NCBI GenBank assembly: GCA_016705365.1
Contig: JADIYI010000008.1
Span: forward strand, 496,001-560,000
Direction of reading: 5' to 3'
Length of the DNA: 64,000 nucleotides
DNA from: Gammaproteobacteria bacterium
GTDB taxonomy: Bacteria > Pseudomonadota > Gammaproteobacteria > Pseudomonadales > UBA5518
Positions within the stretch are counted from its first letter, which is position 1. Each line of letters starts with the position of its first letter. Position numbers and translations under genes: made by a program. A model generated the notes under the pieces. The model was given only the letters and a program-made list of their open reading frames with translations, did no database searches and was not told the origin of the DNA. Shown here piece by piece: positions 36,533 to 43,520 of this stretch.

Positions 36533-37312
36533 ATGAAAGTCGAAAAAACCAGGCACGATCCGAAAACCGTTGTCGCCGCGCTTGCATCGTTTGGTACCAG
36601 CCTGCTGCGGGCGGATCGCGGCGTGGTTGTCAGCGGTCATCGCAAGGAGCCGGCGAAATTGCTCGAGCTCTACGAGGCCGAATATTGCCCGTTCTGCCGC
36701 CACGTTCGCGAAGCGCTGACCGAGCTGGACCTCGATGCGCGCATCTTTCCGGTGCCCAAGAATGGCAAGCGTTACCAGCAGCGCCTCATCAAGGCCGGCG
36801 GCAAGGCCAAGATCCCGTTTCTGCACGACCCCAACACCGGCACCAAACTCTACGAGTCCGAAGCCATCGTCAAGTATCTCTACAAGGAGTATGGAATCGA
36901 AGGCATCGAAGTGCCCGAACGCAAGCTGTGGTCATCCACGCTGGCGACGGCCACTCGCGGCAGGAGCGGGATGTTCGCGGCTCCCAGCAAGGCCGCCACA
37001 AGGCCGCTGGAATTATATTCCTTCGAAGGCAGCCCCTATGTACGGCTGGTGAGGGAAGTTCTTTGCGAGCTGGAAACGACCTACATCGTGCGCAACGTGG
37101 GCAAGAGCCCGGGCGCCTATGCCGAATTTTTCCCTCCGATCATTCGCCATAACAAGATGAAGAACTACATGCCCGCCACCGAGAACCGCAAAAAACTGAT
37201 TGCCCGGGCTGGCAAGATGATGGTGCCTTTCATCGTGGATCCGAACACCAGGAAACAGATGTTCCAGACCCGGGACATCAAGGAATACCTCAGGAAAACC
37301 TACGGCGCCTGA
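36533..37312 (+). CDS. Tandem glutaredoxin/GST N-terminal-domain protein
   Basis: A 259-residue cytoplasmic protein made of two thioredoxin-fold repeats. The first (LLELYEAEYCPFCRHVREAL) has an intact CPFC redox site at Cys52 and Cys55, with the cis-proline in KAKIPFLHDP. The second (LELYSFEGSPYVRLVREVL) keeps the fold (MMVPFIVDPNT) but has lost the cysteines. The helical GST C-terminal domain is missing from both. ATG at 36533 is chosen because AAGGAG sits six bases upstream. It lies between a thiolase and glutathione reductase, so glutathione-dependent reduction is a plausible role. The substrate is unknown. Confidence 0.8.
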   Translation: MKVEKTRHDPKTVVAALASFGTSLLRADRGVVVSGHRKEPAKLLELYEAEYCPFCRHVREALTELDLDARIFPVPKNGKRYQQRLIKAGGKAKIPFLHDPNTGTKLYESEAIVKYLYKEYGIEGIEVPERKLWSSTLATATRGRSGMFAAPSKAATRPLELYSFEGSPYVRLVREVLCELETTYIVRNVGKSPGAYAEFFPPIIRHNKMKNYMPATENRKKLIARAGKMMVPFIVDPNTRKQMFQTRDIKEYLRKTYGA

Positions 37313-37332
37313 GGTCGCCGCGCACGTCGCGA

Positions 37333-37353
37333 CGGGCAGGCATGGCCTGCCCG
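37333..37353. terminator. Hairpin between convergent GST-like and gor genes
   Basis: A perfect 9-bp GC-rich stem (CGGGCAGGC, ATG, GCCTGCCCG) midway between two convergent stops. No T-run follows. It can act on both transcripts. Confidence 0.5.
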
Positions 37354-37383
37354 GACAGCGGGGGCCGAATCCGGAACGCGGCC

Positions 37384-38790
37384 TCAGGAGCGGGGTGCCA
37401 CCGGCTCCCTCATGGTCACGAATTCCTCGGCGGCGGTCGGATGGATGCCGATGGTGTTGTCGAACACGCTCTTGGTTGCGCCGGCCTTCATGGCGACGGC
37501 AAATCCCTGGACGATCTCGCCGGCATCGGCACCCACCATGTGCAATCCGACGACGCGATCGCTCGCGTTGTCCACCACCAGCTTCATCAGCGTGCGTTCG
37601 CTGCTGCCACTCAGGGTATGCCTGAGCGCCCTGAACTCGCTGCGATAAATGCTGACGTCCCCGAATTCCCTGCGCGCGTCGGCTTCGGAAAATCCGACCG
37701 TGCCGATGCAGGGATGGGTAAAAACCGCCGTTGGAATGAACTCGTAGTTCATCGTGCGCGGAGTCTTGCCGGCCGCCGGGCCGAACAACTGATCGACAAC
37801 CATCATCGCCTCGCCCAGCGCGACCGGGGTGAGTTGGACCCGCGAGGTCACGTCACCCACTGCAAACACGGAAGGCACACTGCTGCGATAGAACTCGTCG
37901 ACCAGCACCGCGCCGTCGCTGGCTTGTGCCACGCCCGCGCTGTCCAGGGTGAGCCTTTCGACGTTGGGCACACGACCGGTGGCATAGAGCACCGCATCGA
38001 CCACCATGCTGTCACCGTCCTGCAAGCTTGCCCGCAGGCCGCCGGGCGTGTGTTCGACCGATGCAACGCTGCTGTCCAGGCGCAGGTCGACACCTTTCTT
38101 GAGCATTTCCGCGGCCAGAAAATGCCGCACATCGTCATCGAAACCGCGCAGCACCTGCACGCCCCGGTAAAGCTGGGTAACCCGGGAACCCAGGCCGTTG
38201 AAGATGGATGCGAACTCGCAGGCGATGTAGCCGCCACCGACCACCAGCAGCCGCCTGGGGAACGGATCGATGTCGAAGATCTCGTTCGAACTCAGCACGT
38301 GCTGGTTGCCGGGGAATTCGGGGATATGTGGTCGTCCACCCGTTGCAATCAGGATATGACGGGCCCTGAAACGCCGTGTTTCGGTCTGGCCCCCGGTCCC
38401 GCCAGTGACCTCGAGCGTATGTGCATCCACCAGGCGCGCATACCCGGTAATGACATGCACGCCACTGCCCTCGAGCAGCTTGTGATACACGCCGTTGAGG
38501 CGGGAGATTTCGTTGCGCCGATTGTTCTTGAGTGTGGTCCAGTTCAGTGTCGCCGAGTTTCCTTCCCAGCCAAAACCACGCGCTTCCCCGAAGCCCTCCG
38601 CGTAGTGCGCGGCATAGCTGTACAGCTTTTTGGGAATACAGCCGACATTCACGCAGGTCCCGCCCAGGCCATCCAGGCCACCGACCTCGGCCAGCATCAC
38701 GCGAGCCCCGCGTTGCACCGCTGTTCGTGCCGCGCGCACTCCGCCGCTACCACCGCCAATAACGAACAGGTCCGCGTCGAACGCTTGCAT
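37384..38790 (-). CDS. gor: Glutathione-disulfide reductase
   Basis: A 468-residue FAD/NADPH oxidoreductase that recycles glutathione. The FAD motif is VIGGGSGGVRAARTA, the redox pair is Cys46/Cys51 in GGTCVNVGCIPKKL, the NADPH motif is VVGGGYIACEFASIF and the active-site histidine is in GIHPTAAEEFVTMR. The YACEF spacing and the RGVQVLRGFDDDV stretch after the NADPH site fit glutathione reductase better than lipoamide or mercuric reductase. ATG at 38790 has GGAG six bases upstream. It is convergent with the GST-like gene. Confidence 0.92.
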   Translation of the reverse strand: MQAFDADLFVIGGGSGGVRAARTAVQRGARVMLAEVGGLDGLGGTCVNVGCIPKKLYSYAAHYAEGFGEARGFGWEGNSATLNWTTLKNNRRNEISRLNGVYHKLLEGSGVHVITGYARLVDAHTLEVTGGTGGQTETRRFRARHILIATGGRPHIPEFPGNQHVLSSNEIFDIDPFPRRLLVVGGGYIACEFASIFNGLGSRVTQLYRGVQVLRGFDDDVRHFLAAEMLKKGVDLRLDSSVASVEHTPGGLRASLQDGDSMVVDAVLYATGRVPNVERLTLDSAGVAQASDGAVLVDEFYRSSVPSVFAVGDVTSRVQLTPVALGEAMMVVDQLFGPAAGKTPRTMNYEFIPTAVFTHPCIGTVGFSEADARREFGDVSIYRSEFRALRHTLSGSSERTLMKLVVDNASDRVVGLHMVGADAGEIVQGFAVAMKAGATKSVFDNTIGIHPTAAEEFVTMREPVAPRS

Positions 38791-38888
38791 TCTTGTCTCC
38801 AGCACCGGTTGAACACGCAGGATACGCGATGGCCAGGTGTTCGTCCGACAGATTTACCGGATATCGCGCAGGTCGCAGCACCATGCAG

Positions 38889-39614
38889 TTATTCCGACTG
38901 CGCCGGCACCGCATTCTTCTCCTCATAATGCTTGGTGTAATCGATCAGGCTACGGGCCATTCCGAAGAAGGAGCGGTGCGATGCGCGCGACAGCAGCAGC
39001 AAAACAATCGGCACCGTCACCAGGAAGGCACCGCTCAGCACGATTTCATCGAACACCCGGCTGTCGGCCGATGGTGCGCCTCTCAACCGCGACAACATCG
39101 CGTCCCAGGTGTTGCCGCCGCGATTGGCAATATTCATGACCCGGGCGACCAGATCGATGTCCTTGACTTCCCTGGCGGTGTAATTGGCCCGCATTTCCTT
39201 GCCGAGATCCACCGCGACCTCCGCGAAGTCGGCGGACACCAGCGCCCGCACGTAGGAAATCGCGATCCATTTGCGGCGGTCGAATCCGGACGGATCCATT
39301 TGTTCGATATGGGCCAGTTCCTCATCGGAAACACCCAGCGTATTGGCCCACTCGTGGTGTCCCCAGGTGCAATAGCGGCAATCGTTGAGTCGCGACACGG
39401 CGACCATGAGCTCCTCGCGAAAAGCCGGATCGAGATCGTGCTTGGCCCATACCTGGTAAATTGAACACGCTTCAGGCGCCAAGGCCACCATGCTGGCAAC
39501 AAACTGCCGTGCCGTGATGGTTCTCTTGCGATAGCCACCAAAAGCCCGCTGCGGTTTCTTTGCGAGTCCCGCGTGCGACTTCGGCCTTGCGTTGCGGTTG
39601 CTGACGCTGGACAT
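38889..39614 (-). CDS. Carboxymuconolactone decarboxylase/AhpD-family protein with C-terminal membrane segment
   Basis: A 241-residue protein. The core RLNDCRYCTWGHHEWANTLG holds the CxxC...H redox site of the AhpD-like fold (Cys79, Cys82, His86). After residue 180 a hydrophobic stretch (VLSGAFLVTVPIVLLLLS) suggests a membrane anchor, which is not usual for this family. Members act as peroxidase adaptors or in ring cleavage pathways, and others are uncharacterised. It follows the acyl-CoA synthetase gene on the same strand after 63 bases and could be co-transcribed with it. Confidence 0.75.
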   Translation of the reverse strand: MSSVSNRNARPKSHAGLAKKPQRAFGGYRKRTITARQFVASMVALAPEACSIYQVWAKHDLDPAFREELMVAVSRLNDCRYCTWGHHEWANTLGVSDEELAHIEQMDPSGFDRRKWIAISYVRALVSADFAEVAVDLGKEMRANYTAREVKDIDLVARVMNIANRGGNTWDAMLSRLRGAPSADSRVFDEIVLSGAFLVTVPIVLLLLSRASHRSFFGMARSLIDYTKHYEEKNAVPAQSE

Positions 39615-39677
39615 CAGGATTCCTCGTTATATCGTGACCCGTCCGCAAGGCTTGGCGTTGCGCCTGCATGGTGTCGC

Positions 39678-41321
39678 TCAGTGCTTTCCGACGGCCGGTT
39701 TCTTCGGCATCGCTGGTGCTCGCTTGGTGGAGGGGCCGGATTTTTTCGCTGCGGCTGCGCTGCCGCTGCGCAGGCAGGACTCGCGAACCGCGCGGCGCAG
39801 AACCTTGCCCACCGGGCTGAGCGGAATCGAAGTCGCAATGGTGATTGTACGCGGCAAGCTGTTGCGCGGCAGCCGCTTTGCCAGAAAGCCCCGCAACTCC
39901 TCGAGCTCGATGGACTCGCCGGGGAGCGCCAGCACCTCGGCGTGCACCGATTCGCCGCAACGCGCATCGGGGATGCCGACTACCGCCGCCATCAGCACCT
40001 GTGGATGCGAGCTCAGTGCCGCTTCCACCTGCGAGGGATAAACCTTCCTGTCATTGCAGATGATCGTGTCTTTCACGCGGTCCAGAACGTAGAGATAGCC
40101 ATTGGCGTCAATACGGCCGAAATCACCCGACTTCCAGTAACCATTGCAGAATTCCGCGGCCGTTTTTTCCGGTGCGTGCAGATAGCCCATCGATATCGCT
40201 CGCGAACGGATCCAGATTTCGCCATCCCGCCCTTGCGGCACCGGACGCCCTTGGCCGTCAACAATCTGGACCTCGACACCGGGCGTGACGTGTCCGGCCG
40301 AAGCCAGGTGCGATTCGTCGCCGCCTTCATCGATCAGGTGATCCTCGCGGGCCAGAAAGGCCACCGCGGACGAGTGCTCCGAGCTGCCGTAGAGCTGCAC
40401 GAAGATGTTGCCGAAACGCGCGATCAGCTGTTTCAGCTTGGACGGGCTGATCGGCGATGCGCCGTAATACATCGTCTGCAGCGACGACAGGTCGAAGTCG
40501 CGGGCTTCGGGCGCTTCGAGCAAACGGTACAGCATCGACGGTACCATCAGCGAGGCGCTCACCTTTTCGCGCTCGACCGCGCGGCACCAGGTCACAAGAT
40601 TGCGATCGTTCATCGTGATATTGCAGCCGCCCTTGAACATGATCGGGGGAACCACGATTCCGCTGGCGTGGCTGATCATGCCGAAATGCAGCAGGCGCGC
40701 CGCCCCTACCGGAATGCAATCAGGCGTCGCGTAATGCAGATCCTTGGTCGCCATCCAGTTGTCGATGCTGTACATCACCGCCTTGGCGGCACCCGTGGTG
40801 CCACCGGTAAAGCGCAGGTAGACGCAATCATCGCGATCGTCATGAAGCACGTTGGGATTGGCCGCGCTCGCGCGCTTCATCAGGGTCCAGAAATCGAGCA
40901 CACCGGGGAATCCGCGCGGCGCCGGATCCATGCTGACGATGCGCAGGCCGCGCTCCTTCAGCAGTGCATAATGCGTAGCCAGCAGGTCCGCTTCGATGAA
41001 CACGACCTTCGGTTTGACCAGGTCGAGCTGGCGCGCCTGATCCTCCAGCGTATCGGTGGTGTTGGTATAACAGGCACAAGCTTCGCCCTTGAACGCCACG
41101 AACTGGCTCAGCAACGAGAGGTTGTCATTGTTGAGTATGCCGAGCCAGGTATCGCCACGCTTCAGATCGAGTCGTGTGTGCATCATGTTGACGATACGGT
41201 TGGTCAACAGGTGATACTCGCGAAAGCTGTAGCGGCGCTCACGTTCGATATTGACGATGCACGCAGCGTCGCCATAGGTGTTGGCCAGGTTTTCGCTGAT
41301 GATGGAAAAATCGATCTGCAT
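39678..41321 (-). CDS. AMP-dependent acyl-CoA synthetase/ligase (copy 1)
   Basis: A 547-residue adenylate-forming enzyme that activates a carboxylic acid with ATP and CoA. The P-loop-like motif is YLRFTGGTTGAAKAVMYS (about 168-185), the A5 region is VQLYGSSEHSS, A7 is YWKSGDFGRIDANGYLYVLDR, and the catalytic lysine is in PLSPVGKVLRR. An Ala/Lys-rich tail follows. Substrate range cannot be read, but the hydrophobic-acid context is clear. A second, different ligase is at 56780. The gene is divergent from 41532, and a palindrome lies between them. Confidence 0.9.
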   Translation of the reverse strand: MQIDFSIISENLANTYGDAACIVNIERERRYSFREYHLLTNRIVNMMHTRLDLKRGDTWLGILNNDNLSLLSQFVAFKGEACACYTNTTDTLEDQARQLDLVKPKVVFIEADLLATHYALLKERGLRIVSMDPAPRGFPGVLDFWTLMKRASAANPNVLHDDRDDCVYLRFTGGTTGAAKAVMYSIDNWMATKDLHYATPDCIPVGAARLLHFGMISHASGIVVPPIMFKGGCNITMNDRNLVTWCRAVEREKVSASLMVPSMLYRLLEAPEARDFDLSSLQTMYYGASPISPSKLKQLIARFGNIFVQLYGSSEHSSAVAFLAREDHLIDEGGDESHLASAGHVTPGVEVQIVDGQGRPVPQGRDGEIWIRSRAISMGYLHAPEKTAAEFCNGYWKSGDFGRIDANGYLYVLDRVKDTIICNDRKVYPSQVEAALSSHPQVLMAAVVGIPDARCGESVHAEVLALPGESIELEELRGFLAKRLPRNSLPRTITIATSIPLSPVGKVLRRAVRESCLRSGSAAAAKKSGPSTKRAPAMPKKPAVGKH

Positions 41322-41432
41322 ACAGTCGTTCCTCGGAAGTGCCGGCTGTAGCCATTCCTCACGCTACGGACGGCCACGCCCTACAGGTTTCTGGCTCCAG
41401 TGAGGGCATGTTGGAGAATCCGCTCGTGACAT

Positions 41433-41455
41433 CCCCCCCCATGAACGGGGGGGGG
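41433..41455 (+). promoter_or_regulatory. C-run/G-run palindrome 2
   Basis: Eight Cs, six bases (ATGAAC) and nine Gs between the divergent acyl-CoA synthetase and membrane-protein genes. TAATCT begins 21 bases after the G-run and may be the -10 for the rightward gene, whose start is 76 bases away. CATAAT, two bases earlier, is an alternative. Confidence 0.55.
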
Positions 41456-41531
41456 CATCGCCGAGGGGTCAGGCCATAATCTATATCGCAAGGGCGTCGG
41501 GCACATATTTTCCGGAACGAGGCTGAAAGAC

Positions 41532-41999
41532 ATGAACAGGTCGGAAACACGGCTGCGCCAGGCAGCGCTGGTCATGAGGCTGATTGGATGGGGGTTGTCG
41601 GTCGGGTTGATCGCGTTGTTGTTTGTCTACCCACCGGGTTTTCTCTGGGGTGCGGTCTCGCCGGATAGCGCTTTCCCGCACATCGGGCCCGCGCACCCGC
41701 CCTCGCCCCATGATGCCCTGCACCCCTATCTCTTCATGCTCGCTGCGCTCTACGTCGCCTATGGCATCCTGATGATCCGGGGGGCACGGGATCCGAAGGC
41801 GAATGCCGCGCTGTTCGATTTCGGCATACTCTCCAGCGTGCTGCATGCGCTGGTGATGTTTCCGCAGTCGTTCTATTACCCCAACGAGCACGCCCACCTG
41901 TGGGCAGACATACCGACGCTTCTGATAATTGTCGTGGTGCTCTGGATCTGGCACCCGAACCGTATCCTGCGCCGGGCTGACCATGCCACTCCCGCCTGA
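41532..41999 (+). CDS. Small integral membrane protein of unknown function
   Basis: A 155-residue protein with about four hydrophobic segments (LIGWGLSVGLIALLFVYPPG, YLFMLAALYVAYGILMI, FGILSSVLHALVMFPQSF, IPTLLIIVVVLWIW). The histidine-rich pieces (HYPNEHAHLW-like, LHALVMFPQ) resemble a family of uncharacterised four-helix membrane proteins, but I cannot name it with certainty. Its 3' end overlaps the GMC oxidoreductase start by 17 bases, so the two are probably translated together. It may be a membrane partner or electron acceptor of that flavoprotein. Confidence 0.65.
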   Translation: MNRSETRLRQAALVMRLIGWGLSVGLIALLFVYPPGFLWGAVSPDSAFPHIGPAHPPSPHDALHPYLFMLAALYVAYGILMIRGARDPKANAALFDFGILSSVLHALVMFPQSFYYPNEHAHLWADIPTLLIIVVVLWIWHPNRILRRADHATPA

Positions 42000-43497
42000 T
42001 TCGGCTCAATTCGATATCGTAGTCATCGGCAGCGGCTTTGGCGGCAGTGTCACGGCGAATCGCCTGGCGCTGGCCGGGCAGCGGGTGCTGGTGCTGGAGC
42101 GGGGGCCCTGGCGTGATTCGCTGCCGGTGCGCTCCATGGGCGTCGAGCGGCGCTCGCCCTTTCCATATGGCGTGAAGGCACTCACCCACCTGCTGCATTC
42201 GCTGCACCGGGGGCGGTGGGACCTGCGCCTGAACAAGGCCGGCATGTACGAACTGTTCTCGTTCCCCGGACTGAATGTGCTCAGCACCTCGGCAGTGGGT
42301 GGTGGCAGTATGGCGTTCGGCGGTCTGCTCGAGCCGCCACGTGAGCCCGCATTCTGGCACGACCGTCACCCGCAACTCGACCCGGCGAGCATCGAGCGTT
42401 ACTACGGAAAGATACGCGCCGATATGGGCGGCGTGCGGCTCGTTCCGGAACAAACATTGCCGCAATCCGTGTGGACCCATTTCCCCGATGCCACAGGCGA
42501 CCGTTGCCACCCGGCCGATCCGCAACCCTGCATGGCATTGTTGCTGCCGCCATCGCCGGCTGAAGCCGGGCGCACGGTCACGGTTTCCGCAGGTTTGGAG
42601 CGGCAATACTGTGCGTTCGACGGCGACAGCTTCCTGGGTTCGCGGGGCGGCGCCAAGGCGTCGGTCGATTTCGTCTACCTGGCTCCGGTTCTCGGCAAAG
42701 GGGTCACCGTTCGCGATCTTTGCCGGGCGAACACGATTCAGCCCCTGCGAGCCGCCGACGGCGCAGGCTACCTGGTGCATTTCTCCGATCTGACAACCGG
42801 AGAGAACGCAGCGGTTCGGGCCGGGCGGGTCGTTCTCGCCGCAGGTACCATGAATAGTGTGCGCTTGCTATTTACCAGTTCGCGAATGCCCTCCGGCCTG
42901 GTGCCGATGCCGTCCCTGGGCAGGACTTTTGGCGGCAACGGCGATCTGATGGCCGCCTGGAGCAGGCCAACCGCGGCGGTTTCGAGTTTCACATCGACAC
43001 CTTCGCAAGGGGCGTTCGAGGTGGACGGGCACGAGGCCGTGAGCTTTGGCCTCGGCGGCTTTCCCGGCGTCCAGAGCTTGCCCCTGCCCATGTTCGTCAA
43101 GCGCAGGCTGGCAAGGATGTTCTTCCTTTATGGAATGGGAGCCGATAGCGGCAAGGCCGCGGTCACCTTCGAAAATGACCATCTGCAGCTCGGCTATGAC
43201 CACCGCAAGGAAGCCATTTACGACGCAATCCGCAGCGGCCTCCGGATACTCGCCAGCGAGTCTGGCGACAAGGTCCGGGTATTGGGAAAGCCGCTCAGCG
43301 TGCACCCGTGGGGAGGCGCCTGCCTCGGTGCGGATGCCGATCACGGTGTTGTCGATCAACGTGGCGAAGTTTATGGCAACCCGGGGTTGTACATCGCCGA
43401 CGGGGCTGCATTGCCGTCGGCACCCGGCGGGCCACCGTCGGTAGCGATCGCGGCATGGGCGCATCATGTCGCCGACGGGATTGCACAGTCGCCGTGA
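41983..43497 (+). CDS. GMC-family flavoprotein oxidoreductase (cholesterol-oxidase-like)
   Basis: A 504-residue FAD enzyme. The dinucleotide site IVVIGSGFGGSVTANRLALAG begins at about residue 12 (key part GSGFGGS). The STSAVGGGSMAFGGLL loop, the PLSVHPWGGACLGAD active-site segment and the GLYIADGAALPSAPGGPP C-terminal FAD contact match the ChoD-like cholesterol oxidase branch of GMC enzymes. It oxidises an alcohol, possibly a sterol-type one. No signal peptide is visible, so it is likely cytoplasmic or membrane-associated through its overlapping partner. It is convergent with the large regulator gene, with 23 bases between stops. Confidence 0.85.
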   Translation: MPLPPDSAQFDIVVIGSGFGGSVTANRLALAGQRVLVLERGPWRDSLPVRSMGVERRSPFPYGVKALTHLLHSLHRGRWDLRLNKAGMYELFSFPGLNVLSTSAVGGGSMAFGGLLEPPREPAFWHDRHPQLDPASIERYYGKIRADMGGVRLVPEQTLPQSVWTHFPDATGDRCHPADPQPCMALLLPPSPAEAGRTVTVSAGLERQYCAFDGDSFLGSRGGAKASVDFVYLAPVLGKGVTVRDLCRANTIQPLRAADGAGYLVHFSDLTTGENAAVRAGRVVLAAGTMNSVRLLFTSSRMPSGLVPMPSLGRTFGGNGDLMAAWSRPTAAVSSFTSTPSQGAFEVDGHEAVSFGLGGFPGVQSLPLPMFVKRRLARMFFLYGMGADSGKAAVTFENDHLQLGYDHRKEAIYDAIRSGLRILASESGDKVRVLGKPLSVHPWGGACLGADADHGVVDQRGEVYGNPGLYIADGAALPSAPGGPPSVAIAAWAHHVADGIAQSP

Positions 43498-43520
43498 CGG
43501 ACTCGCCCGGGTGCCGGGTT

